DNA of 64,000 nucleotides from positions 1-64,000 of the forward strand of contig JANYGP010000040.1 of the NCBI GenBank assembly GCA_025362315.1. Direction: 5' to 3'. Source of the stretch: Polaromonas sp. (lineage in GTDB: Bacteria > Pseudomonadota > Gammaproteobacteria > Burkholderiales > Burkholderiaceae_C). Made by a program: the position numbers and the translations under genes. Shown here in pieces: positions 25,079-33,802 of this stretch (position 1 is the first letter of the stretch; each line of letters starts with the position of its first letter). The notes beneath the pieces were generated by a model, which was not told the origin of the DNA, did not search any database, and saw only the letters and a list, made by a program, of their open reading frames with translations.

Positions 25079-25313
25079 TATCAGCTTCGGCACGGCGCTC
25101 TGCTATCAGCTCGTCTGCCAAAGATTGGCCGGGAGGTACGTGCCTGCGCACCAGTGCCTGGGCTTGGCGAATGCGCTGCGCGCGTGTGGTGATGCGCGCT
25201 TGCCCTTCGTGCAGCTCCCATAAAACAGCATCGCCTTCTTTCAACTCCAATGCCTGCCGAATTTCAATTGGGATGACAACTCGACCACCTTCTGACATCT
25301 TCATTTGAATCAT
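25047..25313 (-). CDS. vapB: AbrB/MazE-type antitoxin VapB
   Basis: 88-residue antitoxin with an N-terminal swapped-hairpin DNA-binding domain (MSEGGRVVIPIEIRQALEL) and a longer C-terminal tail that would wrap the VapC toxin. AAAGGAG precedes ATG 25313. It should both neutralise VapC and repress the operon. The gene ends at TAG within the vapC reading frame. Confidence 0.9.
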   Translation of the reverse strand: MIQMKMSEGGRVVIPIEIRQALELKEGDAVLWELHEGQARITTRAQRIRQAQALVRRHVPPGQSLADELIAERRAEADNGNSGNNRPD

Positions 25314-25467
25314 TGAATAACTCCTTTGAGAGCGTTGAATGACATCTAATGTCCTCTGGGGAATTAGTCACAACAGAAAATTAGGGTCATACTCCCATGA
25401 ACTCCCATTAATTTCGTAATCAACACCCGTCTAGTCATCAACTTCGTTCGCCCGCAACACCTGATAC

Positions 25468-26577
25468 TCAAAGCCTCCCACAATCGTCGGGTACCGGTCG
25501 TTCAGCAAACCAGTCAATTGTCGTATCGGCGGTGCGCTTGGCGATGGTGATGTGGTCGCCTCCTGCTATCTGCAGGAACTGCACGGGTTGTCCGGCACGG
25601 CAGGTTTCTGCTACGAACTTATGTGTGACTGCCGCGGAAACGATGAGGTCTGCCGAGCCTTGGGCAAGCAGGATTGGCACACCAAAATTGCGCGGCACAA
25701 CAGAGTTCGCCTTCATCTGCTCAGCCTAACGGGGCGACGCGTTTAAATTAAGGCCGCGCAGCTGCCGAGTCAGTCGGACCAGTCCAATCTTTGTCCTGGT
25801 CTTGAAGCCATCCAGCGTTACGCAGTTTTTGGCCAGCCGACGGATTAGATCCTGGCCCGTTGGCCCTGTGATCGTGGACAGCGGTCTGTCATACACCTAA
25901 GACCAGGATGCACCCGCGAGGGCGGTCAACAGGGCGCGAATAGTTGCGTTTGCATTGCCCGTCAAATTTGCTGCCAGATCAACGGGGGGCGCTGCCGCAG
26001 CCGCACCCATCAGCTGCAACTCGGGGGCGTAGCTGGCCGCGAGTTGCGCAGTCCAGTGCGTTGCGTGACTCCCCTGCGTCTCACCCCACACGACAAAACG
26101 GTTGCTGGCAGATTCTTGCGGTACTTCTCTTGCAGCACGAACAAGGTCAAGCACCGAATGCCCGGCGCTTGGACCAACCAGATAAGGGTGCGGGCCCGGG
26201 CCACCCAGCCCTCGATAATCCGTTGCAGCCACGATATACCCTTGGCGCAACAAGCTCGACAAGCCCGCAATGCTGCTGAACAGCCAACTGTTTGTTGACG
26301 GTGCGCAATCGTCAGCAATGTCACTGGTGCCGTGCGCCCAGGCAACAATGTTGCGGCCCGCAGCAGGCGCAGGCCCGGCGGGGACGATCACCACACCCGT
26401 CACGTCAGTAGCTTTGTCGCCAGGCTCTGCCAAGCGATAAACAACGCGGTAGACTAGAGCGCCTTCTGGCGAGCCAACTATGGGCACGGCAGCAACCAGG
26501 CGGGGCGCAATGGCTGGCTGCGAGGCTTCGGTGGTGGCAGCCAAGACGGCAGATGCGAATACAAGAAGAATTTTCAT
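25468..26577 (-). pseudogene. Secreted alpha/beta hydrolase (LIP-like), two amber stops
   Basis: One continuous reading frame of about 369 codons resembles secretory lipase-type alpha/beta hydrolases, interrupted by TAG at 25897-25899 and TAG at 25726-25728. The N-terminal part has a signal peptide (MKILLVFASAVLAATTEAS), AWAHGTSD (oxyanion region) and ATDYRGLGGPG. The nucleophile elbow reads VVWGETQGSH, where GHSQGG is usual, so Thr stands in for Ser. The C-terminal part retains the Asp (GSADLIV) and His (GGDHITI) motifs. Both stops could come from CAG by C-to-T change. It is probably decaying. Confidence 0.85.
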
Positions 26578-26677
26578 CAGTTCACCCTATCACGCAGGGT
26601 CCAGTCGGATGGACTCAAGTTGCGTGAATTCAGCAGCCGCCAGATCGTTGACGTCGGTATTGCGGCTGATCTCTCAT

Positions 26678-27040
26678 TCAATTGCGAACAACATTAGCCG
26701 GCCGCAACCGCGTCTTCTTAGCCACCCCATCGGGCGAAAACAGAATTACAAACTCCGCTTTCGCATCTGAAGGCCCGCGTGACTTCGCGCGGTACACCCA
26801 CACTTCAAAGCCGCTGTCGAAATTGATCACGGTGGCTGCACCCAATGCTGCCATCACGTCGGCTTTGCTGCTTTTGCCAATCGTGATGCTGGCGCTGGCG
26901 CTTTGCATCGACATGGCTGGGTTACTGAAAGGCGGCGCTGCTGTGCTGCTGCCGAATATTCCCGGACCCGCGCACGCTACCAGCCAAAAGCAGCTTGCGC
27001 CGGCGATGCTGATGCGCGTCACTCTAGCGGTCGTACCCAT
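26678..27040 (-). CDS. Small lipoprotein, SmpA/BamE-like tail
   Basis: 120-residue predicted lipoprotein with lipobox LVAC (about residues 20-23) and a low-complexity linker. The end resembles SmpA/OmlA/BamE-type domains: ITIGKSSKADVMAALG, then SGFEVWVYRAKSRG. It follows the 27043-27894 gene with a 2-nt gap, so they are co-transcribed. Function is unknown; probably an envelope protein. Confidence 0.7.
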   Translation of the reverse strand: MGTTARVTRISIAGASCFWLVACAGPGIFGSSTAAPPFSNPAMSMQSASASITIGKSSKADVMAALGAATVINFDSGFEVWVYRAKSRGPSDAKAEFVILFSPDGVAKKTRLRPANVVRN

Positions 27041-27042
27041 GC

Positions 27043-27894
27043 TTAATCGCCGTCCATGTATTCAAACTCAACCAGCGTGTCGTCTGGCCAACTTCGGTCG
27101 CCCAGCGGCAGCACATAAGTGCGGTCAATCAATACTTCGCAGTCGCAATACGGCAGGTCACTTTTCAGCCCCGGGTCATCGCTGGCCGATGCGTACAGCT
27201 TGTCAATGGACAGCACTTCACGCCGATTGCCGGACACCAGCGCCACGCTGAACAGCGGGCGGTCAGCAAAGAACAAATACAGCGGGGCCTTGCGGTCGCA
27301 ATAAGCCGGTGTGTCCAGCACGGCCTGTGTGAGGCGGCCGATGATGTTGCTGCTGTTGGATATCAGACCGGCTTCCATGCCCACCCGGCATTCAAGCCTC
27401 AAGTCGCCCAGGCGCCTTGTGTTGGGCGGCAGCCCGGGTGTGCGAATGTCACTGCGCCAGGTCATGGTTTGGGACTTGCGGTTGGGGATGACCGTTGCGT
27501 TCTCATCGAGGGCTTTGGCGTTGCGCTCCAGCGTGAAGGTGCCGTCTGGCGACACCTCGACCGGAAATGCAACGGTGGACCCGATGACTTCCATCTCGAT
27601 GCTTTTCATGTCGGTGTCTGGCTTGCGCGGCAACAGCTTAAAGCGCAGCACGCCATTGGGTGACAAGCTGCGCTCGGCCGCAAACAGGTCCATGCCCCGC
27701 ACCATCTTGCGGAAAGACTTTTCAACCGGGTCGCCGTTGGCTTTGGCGGCGATGATGACGGGCGGCAGGGCGATGGTGGGTTTGACTTGGGCGTTTGCAT
27801 GGGCGCAGAACAGCGTCAGCAGCACAAACAACGCTGGCCGACTCTTGCGATTAGATGAAAGGCGCGATTTTCTTGGCAACTTTTTACTGTCCAA
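27043..27894 (-). CDS. Exported protein of unknown function
   Basis: About 283 residues with an N-terminal basic stretch and signal peptide (RPALFVLLTLFCAHANAQ). The mature part is beta-rich with paired Cys (LECRVG, PAYCDRK, PYCDCEV), suggesting disulfides in the periplasm. I recognise no family. The first codon is TTG at 27894; another start nearby is possible. It forms a pair with the downstream lipoprotein gene. Confidence 0.6.
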   Translation of the reverse strand: MDSKKLPRKSRLSSNRKSRPALFVLLTLFCAHANAQVKPTIALPPVIIAAKANGDPVEKSFRKMVRGMDLFAAERSLSPNGVLRFKLLPRKPDTDMKSIEMEVIGSTVAFPVEVSPDGTFTLERNAKALDENATVIPNRKSQTMTWRSDIRTPGLPPNTRRLGDLRLECRVGMEAGLISNSSNIIGRLTQAVLDTPAYCDRKAPLYLFFADRPLFSVALVSGNRREVLSIDKLYASASDDPGLKSDLPYCDCEVLIDRTYVLPLGDRSWPDDTLVEFEYMDGD

Positions 27895-28025
27895 CGTTGT
27901 TGACCGAACACTTCATTTCAATATATTGGCCTTGATTGCCAAGTTTTGTAGGATAAATTCCCCTGTGGCGGGGCTGCACAGCAGCCCACTTCCGCTTGAT
28001 TCCTTGAAAACACCATTTTTGAGTA

Positions 28026-28083
28026 TCAAATATGCCTATAGCCCAATTAATACGAGCGCAAGCAGCTCCCAAATATATAGCAT
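28026..28083 (-). repeat. Dispersed motif copy 11
   Basis: Minus strand: ATGCTATATATTTGGGAGCT, then GCTTGCGCTCGTATTAAT, then TGGGCTATAGGCATATTTGA. Together the clearest full-length example of the family. Confidence 0.88.
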
Positions 28084-28094
28084 CTACAAGGCAG

Positions 28095-28955
28095 TCACGC
28101 GGCACTCAAATCAACAACGCGTTCTGCCAAAAACTGATTGCTGCTGTCTGCCATGCTCCGGTACATCGCCGCACACAAGGCACGCGCCTTGTTGCCTGAC
28201 CAGTTGTCTGGCAGCAAGTCAGCGGGCAGTTGTGGGTCGCGCAGCAGCACCTTGCGGTATTCGTGGATCAGCAGCGTGCGGGTGTAAAACGCATTGGCTG
28301 GGTTCAGGCCTGCAGCGTCTGGCTCAACGGGTGCAAAGCGTTTGATGAAGTCTTGCCACGCCTGACCTACGGCTGCCAGCTTGAAGGTGTCTTGCATGAC
28401 GGTGGCCAGTGGTTGCCCGGTGTAGCCGTCAATGCTTTGCGCGCGCAGCACGACCAGCTGGCTTTGGGTTTGCGTGCTGCTGATGATTTCTTTCAGGGCT
28501 GTGTGGTCTGCATGCGGGTGGGCAAACACATTGCTGGAAACTTGCCCAAAGCCTGCCCACAGCAGGTCGCGCAAAAGGCGCTGGCGCGTGCTGGCTTTGA
28601 GCTGCGCGCTGACCAGGGCCAGCGTCCAGTGCCCGTCCCATGGCAGTGGTGCAAAGTCGTAGATGCGGCGCTGTGCGTGCACCACGCGTTGCTGGCCCAG
28701 CGTTGACAAGCCGTAAAAACTGCGCCGCCCCAGGCGCGTCACGTCAAACCAGCCATCTGCTGTCAGCCGGAAAGCACTGGTACGCACCAGACGCGACGTC
28801 AGGCCAAACAGCCCGGCCAGCTCGATCAGGCTGCCCAGACTGACAGGCGCTTTCCGCGCTGCCAGTGCGTCCCCGTACAAGGTCACCAGCAGTGAATTGG
28901 CCCGCAGCTTTACCCCGCTTTTAAGCAGGGTCATATTTTGAGGCAAGTGATACAT
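28095..28955 (-). CDS. paaX: Phenylacetate repressor PaaX
   Basis: GntR-like repressor of the paa genes, released by phenylacetyl-CoA. The 286-residue protein has a winged-helix N terminus ([20 protein letters not shown], then [14 protein letters not shown]) and the PaaX C-terminal domain. It is divergent from paaA. ATG 28955 lies inside the left half of the proposed operator; ATG 28934 (MTLLKSG) is an alternative start. Neither has a strong ribosome binding site. Confidence 0.92.
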   Translation of the reverse strand: MYHLPQNMTLLKSGVKLRANSLLVTLYGDALAARKAPVSLGSLIELAGLFGLTSRLVRTSAFRLTADGWFDVTRLGRRSFYGLSTLGQQRVVHAQRRIYDFAPLPWDGHWTLALVSAQLKASTRQRLLRDLLWAGFGQVSSNVFAHPHADHTALKEIISSTQTQSQLVVLRAQSIDGYTGQPLATVMQDTFKLAAVGQAWQDFIKRFAPVEPDAAGLNPANAFYTRTLLIHEYRKVLLRDPQLPADLLPDNWSGNKARALCAAMYRSMADSSNQFLAERVVDLSAA

Positions 28956-28988
28956 CAATACAGGTTGAACAAAACAATATGTATCACT
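28946..28988. promoter_or_regulatory. Likely PaaX operator in the paaX-paaA gap
   Basis: Perfect inverted repeat AGTGATACAT (28946-28955) and ATGTATCACT (28979-28988) with a 23-nt spacer. It resembles the E. coli PaaX site (TGATTC and GAATCA half-sites with a long spacer). A -10-like TATAAG (28991-28996) for paaA follows directly, so binding would block the paaA promoter; the left arm overlaps the paaX start. Confidence 0.7.
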
Positions 28989-29039
28989 ACTATAAGCCCA
29001 CTCGGGTCTGCAAACCTGTTCAAACTCTCAAGGTTTTAT

Positions 29040-30032
29040 ATGTACGCACAACTTGTTGAAACCGGCACCAAAGGCGTTAAAGCGCTGGAAGACATGTTGC
29101 CCCAGGAGCGCGCCTGGCAAGAAAAAATCAACGCGGGCATCAAGGTTGAACCCAAAGACTGGATGCCAGACGCCTACCGCAAAACTCTGGTGCGGCAAAT
29201 CTCCCAGCACGCGCATTCAGAATATGTGGGCATGCTGCCCGAGTCCAACTGGATCGGCCGCGCGCCGACCCTCAAACGCAAAGCGATTTTGATGGCGAAG
29301 GTGCAGGACGAAGCCGGCCACGGCCTGTACCTGTACAGCGCGGTGGAGACATTGGGTGTGACGCGTGATGCGGTGTACGGCGACTTGCTCTCAGGCAAAG
29401 CCAAATACTCCAGCATCTTCAATTACCCCACATTGACCTGGGCCGACATTGGCGCGGTGGGCTGGCTGGTCGATGGCTCGGCCATCGTCAACCAGGTGCC
29501 GATTTGCCGCTGCTCGTACGGCCCGTACGCACGCGCGATGGTGCGGGTGTGCAAGGAAGAGTCCTTTCACCAGCGGCAGGGCTTTGACATCATGGTGGCG
29601 CTGTGCAAGGGCACGCCCGAGCAGAAAGCCATGGCGCAGGACGCGCTGAACCGCTGGTGGTGGCCGTCGATTGCGATGCACGGCCCGGCCGATGAGGTGT
29701 CTACCAACAGCGCGCAGTCAATGGCGTGGAAGATCAAGCTGAACAGCAACGATGAGCTGCGGCAGAAATTCATTGACCAGACCGTGCCGCAGATTGAATT
29801 TTTGGGGTTGAAGCTGCCCGACCCTGACTTGAAGTGGAACGAGGCGCGTGGCCATTACGACTATGGGCAAATTGACTGGGTTGATTTTTTCAACGTTGTC
29901 AAAGGCAAAGGCCCGTGCAACGAGGAACGTCTGGCGGCGCGTAACAAGGCTTGGGACGACGGTGCATGGTTTCGTGAAGCCTTGAGCGTGCATGCTGACA
30001 AGCAGGATGCTGAGCAACTCAAGGCAGCATGA
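29040..30032 (+). CDS. paaA: Phenylacetyl-CoA 1,2-epoxidase subunit PaaA
   Basis: Catalytic subunit of the di-iron monooxygenase PaaABC(D)E, which epoxidises the ring of phenylacetyl-CoA. The 330-residue protein has the Glu/His iron ligands in [14 protein letters not shown] and in [17 protein letters not shown] 29040 ([12 protein letters not shown]) was chosen over an upstream in-frame start at 28938, which lies in the operator. Its stop overlaps paaB (ATGATG). Confidence 0.97.
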   Translation: MYAQLVETGTKGVKALEDMLPQERAWQEKINAGIKVEPKDWMPDAYRKTLVRQISQHAHSEYVGMLPESNWIGRAPTLKRKAILMAKVQDEAGHGLYLYSAVETLGVTRDAVYGDLLSGKAKYSSIFNYPTLTWADIGAVGWLVDGSAIVNQVPICRCSYGPYARAMVRVCKEESFHQRQGFDIMVALCKGTPEQKAMAQDALNRWWWPSIAMHGPADEVSTNSAQSMAWKIKLNSNDELRQKFIDQTVPQIEFLGLKLPDPDLKWNEARGHYDYGQIDWVDFFNVVKGKGPCNEERLAARNKAWDDGAWFREALSVHADKQDAEQLKAA

Positions 30033-30331
30033 TGGCTGAAGTCGCGACTCCCCGCGAATGGCCGATGTGGGAGGTGTTTATCCGCAGCCAGCACGGCCTG
30101 GCGCACAAGCATGTGGGCAGCTTGCACGCAGCCAATAGCGAGAGTGCCTTGCAGCATGCACGTGACGTGTATACCCGGCGCAACGAAGGCGTCAGCATCT
30201 GGGTCGTGCGCGCAAGTGACGTGGTGGCCAGCAGCGTTGCGGACAAAGCCGCACTGTTTGACCCGGCGCAAAGCAAGGTGTTCAGGCACCCAACGTATTT
30301 CCCTACGCCTGATGGCGTCAAGCATATTTAG
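30029..30331 (+). CDS. paaB: Phenylacetyl-CoA epoxidase subunit PaaB
   Basis: Small structural subunit (about 100 residues) of the epoxidase complex. Family motifs: [31 protein letters not shown] and SIWVVRASD. Starts within the paaA stop (ATG 30029 over TGA 30030-30032). A repeat-bearing 224-nt gap separates it from paaC, unusual within this tight operon. Confidence 0.96.
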   Translation: MMAEVATPREWPMWEVFIRSQHGLAHKHVGSLHAANSESALQHARDVYTRRNEGVSIWVVRASDVVASSVADKAALFDPAQSKVFRHPTYFPTPDGVKHI

Positions 30332-30379
30332 GCTGCCAAGACCTTCATGGCGCAAGGCAAAAACCTGTTTTCTTGTTCA

Positions 30380-30515
30380 CTCTCCCGCATGCGAAGCTTA
30401 AGGCTTTGCCTTCAGGTGCGGGAGTGGGCCAGGGTGAGGGTGTTCACCCATCGCAGGAAGCCCCTCACCCCAACCTTCTGCCCAGGGGGCGAGGGAGCAG
30501 GCTCAGCTCTCATCA
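30380..30515. repeat. GC-rich palindromic (REP-like) element
   Basis: Imperfect hairpin-forming sequence with CTCTCCCGCATGCG...GTGCGGGAGTG and GGGTGAGGG...CCCCTCACCCC. It shares the CCCTCACCCCAACC type of motif with 35557-35685. It lies inside the paa operon between paaB and paaC. Confidence 0.65.
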
Positions 30516-30555
30516 GCCGGTTGTCACCATTTGAGCCAGTGACGACACACAACCA

Positions 30556-31305
30556 ATGACCGCCAAATTTGAATACCTTTTGCGGCTGGGTGACAACTGC
30601 CTGGTGCTGTCGCAGCAGCTATCGAGCTGGTGCGGCCACGGCCCGGCGCTGGAAGAGGATTTGGCCCTGACAAATACCGCACTTGATTTGCTTGGCCAGG
30701 CACGGCTGTGGCTGTCGTATGCAGGAGAGGTAGAGGGCTCTCGCAGGGATGAAGATGCGCTGGCGTATCACCGCGATGCAAATCAATTTCGCAACCTGTT
30801 AATTCTGGAGCAGCCCAACGGCCACTACGGCAACACCATTGCGCGGCAGTTTTTGTTTGACGTGTGGCACCAGCAGCTGCTGGCGAGCTTGTGTAGTTCA
30901 AGCGACATCCGCATTGCTGAAATTGCGCAGAAGTCAGTCAAGGAAGTGCGTTACCACGTGGAACGTTCTGCCGGCTTGATGGTCGCGTTGGGCGACGGCA
31001 CTGCCCTTAGCCATGAGCGGATGCAGGGCGCCATCGACAAGCTGTGGCCCTTCGCGCATGAGTGGTTTGAATCTGATGCGGTTGATGCGCAGTGTACAGC
31101 AAACGGCTTGTGCCCAGCCGCTGCCAGCTTGGCCGATCATTGGCAGGCCAGCGTGAAAGCGGTGCTTGACCGGGCCACGCTAACCATGCCCGCCTACACC
31201 GGCCATCAAAAAGGCGGCAAGCGCGGCCTGCACACCGAACACTTGAGCCATTTGCTGGCGCCCATGCAGGTGCTGCAGCGCACCCACGTGGGAGCGCAGT
31301 GGTGA
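30556..31305 (+). CDS. paaC: Phenylacetyl-CoA epoxidase subunit PaaC
   Basis: Non-catalytic ferritin-like partner of PaaA in the epoxidase core, 249 residues. Conserved parts: LRLGDNCLVLSQQLSSWCGH, GPALEEDLALTNTALDLLGQ, and HRDANQFRNLLILEQPN. The start ATG 30556 follows the REP-like gap. The stop overlaps paaD (GTGA at 31302). Confidence 0.95.
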   Translation: MTAKFEYLLRLGDNCLVLSQQLSSWCGHGPALEEDLALTNTALDLLGQARLWLSYAGEVEGSRRDEDALAYHRDANQFRNLLILEQPNGHYGNTIARQFLFDVWHQQLLASLCSSSDIRIAEIAQKSVKEVRYHVERSAGLMVALGDGTALSHERMQGAIDKLWPFAHEWFESDAVDAQCTANGLCPAAASLADHWQASVKAVLDRATLTMPAYTGHQKGGKRGLHTEHLSHLLAPMQVLQRTHVGAQW

Positions 31306-31835
31306 ATGCCATCGCCAAGATAAGCCGCGACACGCTACTTAGCTGGCTGGGCCAGGTCATGGACCCTGAAGTGCCTGTGGTGTCGATTGTTGACTTAGGC
31401 ATTTTGCGGGACGTGCAGTGGACAGACAGCGCTCAAAATTCAGTGCTGGTCACGGTCACGCCCACCTATTCGGGCTGCCCAGCAACTGAGGTCATTGCGC
31501 AGTCGATTCGTGACGCGCTGCAAGCGCGTGGTGTTGCCCAGGTTGAAGTCCGCACGCAACTGGCCCCGGCTTGGACAACTGACTGGATGACCCAGCAGGG
31601 CCGCGACGCCCTGCGCGCCTACGGCATTGCGCCGCCAGCAAGCGGTGCGCCCAGGGCCGACGGCAGCTTGCCCATCGATATCAGTGCGCTTACTAGCGGC
31701 AAGGTGGTGGTGCCGTGCCCACAATGCGACTCACGCAAAACGCGCTTGCTGTCGCAATACGGCTCTACTGCGTGCAAGGCGCTTTACCAGTGCAACAGTT
31801 GTCTGGAGCCGTTTGATTATTTCAAGCCGCACTGA
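31302..31835 (+). CDS. paaD: Phenylacetyl-CoA epoxidase assembly protein PaaD
   Basis: DUF59/MIP18-type protein (about 177 residues) probably needed for iron-sulfur maturation of the epoxidase. The N-terminal DUF59 part shows VMDPEVPVVSIVDLGILRDV. The C terminus has a four-Cys cluster CPQCDSRKT...ACKALYQCNSC. GTG 31302 overlaps the paaC stop; a GTG at 31299 is in the same frame. Named paaJ in some schemes. Confidence 0.92.
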   Translation: MNAIAKISRDTLLSWLGQVMDPEVPVVSIVDLGILRDVQWTDSAQNSVLVTVTPTYSGCPATEVIAQSIRDALQARGVAQVEVRTQLAPAWTTDWMTQQGRDALRAYGIAPPASGAPRADGSLPIDISALTSGKVVVPCPQCDSRKTRLLSQYGSTACKALYQCNSCLEPFDYFKPH

Positions 31836-31857
31836 CCAAATTTGACGGTAGCTGATT

Positions 31858-32973
31858 TTGACAACCCATTCATTTCACAAACTTGCTGTGGCCAGCGTTG
31901 AAGTGCTGACGCGTGACAGCATGGCCATCACATTTAACGTGCCCGAGCATCTGGCGGGCACTTTCGCCTACGTGCAAGGCCAGTACGTCACGCTGCGCAC
32001 GGTGATTGATGGCGAAGAGGTGCGGCGTTCGTATTCGATATGTTCAGCAGTGCAAGACAAACGCCTGCGGATTGCTATTAAAAAAGTAGCTGGTGGCGCA
32101 TTCAGTACCTGGGCTACAGGCTATTTACTGCCTCGGTCAACGATTGACGTGATGCCGCCGCAAGGCAATTTTCACATTCCGATCCAGCCAGACGCCGCCC
32201 GCCATGTGATGGCTTTTGCCGCAGGCAGCGGCATCACGCCGATGCTGTCGATCATCAAAACCACGCTGATGGCCGAGCCACTCACCCGCATCACACTGGT
32301 GTACGGCAATCGCTCATCGGGCAATGTGATGTTCAAGGAAGAGCTGCAGGATTTAAAAGACACCTACCTGGACCGCTTCAATCTGACGTGGGTCATGAGC
32401 CGCGAGACACAGGACATTGAGTTGTTCAATGGGCGGATTGATTACGAAAAAACCAGCGAGTTGCTGGGTCGATGGATAAATTCGACAGCTGGCTCAGCCA
32501 ATTTCGACGCCTCCTTTATTGACGCAGCTTTTATTTGCGGACCGCACGATATGATGCTGGCCGTTAGCCGCGCTTTGCAAGACAAAGGCATCGACAAATC
32601 ACGCATCAAAGCGGAGCTGTTTGGAACAGGCGTGTCCACCCAGCCCAGAGCGATGCAAACGGTCGCGCCAGGAGACGAGCCGTGTGAAGTTGAAGTCGTG
32701 CTCGACGGCAGCCGCCACAGCTTCAGCATGGCCAAAAACGGCATCAGCCTGATCGATGCCGGACTGAAAGCAGGCATTGACATGCCTTACGCCTGCAAGG
32801 GCGGCGTGTGCTCAACCTGCCGCGCACAGGTGCTGTCTGGCGAGGTCGATATGGACAACAACTATGCCCTGGAAGACTACGAAGTCGCCCGCGGCTTTGT
32901 GCTGTGCTGCCAGAGCTTTCCGGTGTCCAATAAACTGGTGATTGATTTTGACCAGGAGCACATTCATGCATGA
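31858..32973 (+). CDS. paaE: Phenylacetyl-CoA epoxidase reductase PaaE
   Basis: NAD(P)H-dependent reductase that passes electrons to PaaABC. It has an FAD domain (RRSYSICS), an NAD domain (AGSGITPMLSIIK) and a C-terminal plant-type [2Fe-2S] ferredoxin (CKGGVCSTCRAQ, plus VLCCQ). Start TTG 31858 is forced, as the next ATG would remove conserved sequence. A dispersed-motif copy (32071-32128) spans the codons of the family-typical segment IAIKKVAGGAFSTWATGYLL. Confidence 0.94.
   Translation: MTTHSFHKLAVASVEVLTRDSMAITFNVPEHLAGTFAYVQGQYVTLRTVIDGEEVRRSYSICSAVQDKRLRIAIKKVAGGAFSTWATGYLLPRSTIDVMPPQGNFHIPIQPDAARHVMAFAAGSGITPMLSIIKTTLMAEPLTRITLVYGNRSSGNVMFKEELQDLKDTYLDRFNLTWVMSRETQDIELFNGRIDYEKTSELLGRWINSTAGSANFDASFIDAAFICGPHDMMLAVSRALQDKGIDKSRIKAELFGTGVSTQPRAMQTVAPGDEPCEVEVVLDGSRHSFSMAKNGISLIDAGLKAGIDMPYACKGGVCSTCRAQVLSGEVDMDNNYALEDYEVARGFVLCCQSFPVSNKLVIDFDQEHIHA
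32071..32128 (+). repeat. Dispersed motif copy 12 (intragenic, paaE)
   Basis: ATTGCTATTAAAAAAGTAGC, then TGGTGGCGCATT, then CCTGGGCTACAGGCTATTTA. Both halves match, yet the encoded peptide is the usual PaaE sequence without insertion. Codons (GTA, AGT, ACA, TTA) are unlike those of the surrounding gene. Confidence 0.7.
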
Positions 32974-33769
32974 CTCTCAGTATATTCAGTACAGCGTTGC
33001 ACATGGGGTGGCAACGCTTACCCTGAACCGCCCGGACAAGCTCAACAGCCTGATGGGCGCGATGATGCTGGAGCTGTTCAGTGCACTTGGCACCGCTGCG
33101 CAAGACGACGCTGTGCGCGTGGTGGTGCTGACAGGCACAGGCCGCGCATTTTGCGCCGGACAAGACCTGGCTGACCCGGCCATGTCGCCCAAAGCCGGCT
33201 CCAGTGCGCCCGCAGACATTGGCGATGTGGTGGACACTTTTTACAGCCCGCTGGTGCGCCGCCTGCGCGCCATGCCCAAGCCGGTGGTGTGCGCTGTCAA
33301 TGGCGTGGCAGCCGGTGCGGGGGCCAACATTGCGCTGGCTTGCGACATCGTCATTGCGGTACAAACGGCCAGTTTTATTCAGCCGTTCTGCAAGCTGGGC
33401 CTGGTGCCCGATGCAGGTGGTACCTGGTTGCTGCCGCACCTGGTAGGTCGGGCCCGCGCGGTTGGTCTGGCATTGCTGGGTGACAAATTGAGTGCCGAGC
33501 AGGCAGCCCAGTGGGGTTTGATCTGGAAGAGTGTGGCGCCTGCGAATTTTGAATCGGAGGTTGCCAGTGTTGCGCGTAGCCTGGCTGACGGACCCACACT
33601 GGGTTTTGTGCGGACCCGTGAGGCCATCGACGCGGCAGCGACCGCAACGCTGGACGCGCAGCTGGACCTGGAAGCCGCCATGCAGCGTGAGCTGGGCAAC
33701 AGCCAGGATTACGCTGAAGGCGTCAAGGCGTTTATGGGCAAGCGCCCGCCTGTGTTTGTGGGCAAGTGA
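32966..33769 (+). CDS. paaG: Enoyl-CoA hydratase/isomerase PaaG
   Basis: Crotonase-family enzyme (267 residues). In the paa pathway PaaG isomerises the ring epoxide to an oxepin. Motifs: LTLNRPDKLNSL, GRAFCAGQDL (oxyanion hole) and GVAAGAGANIALACD, followed by FCKLGLVPDAGGTWLLP. ATG 32966 overlaps paaE by 8 nt with AGGAG upstream. PaaG versus PaaF (hydratase) is decided by context and is inference. Confidence 0.9.
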   Translation: MHDSQYIQYSVAHGVATLTLNRPDKLNSLMGAMMLELFSALGTAAQDDAVRVVVLTGTGRAFCAGQDLADPAMSPKAGSSAPADIGDVVDTFYSPLVRRLRAMPKPVVCAVNGVAAGAGANIALACDIVIAVQTASFIQPFCKLGLVPDAGGTWLLPHLVGRARAVGLALLGDKLSAEQAAQWGLIWKSVAPANFESEVASVARSLADGPTLGFVRTREAIDAAATATLDAQLDLEAAMQRELGNSQDYAEGVKAFMGKRPPVFVGK

Positions 33770-33802
33770 TTCGGTCGTCTCGTTGTCATCTCACACACAT
33801 TC

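Noticed and set aside
25726-25899. Amber recoding in the hydrolase gene
   Set aside because: Nearby genes end normally at TAG (for example vapB and the thioesterase at 37903-37905), and the nucleophile is also changed, so decay is simpler.
20858-28094. attL/attR pair from the tRNA-Asn 3' end
   Set aside because: I searched by eye for a repeat of the tRNA 3' segment up to the paa cluster and saw none.
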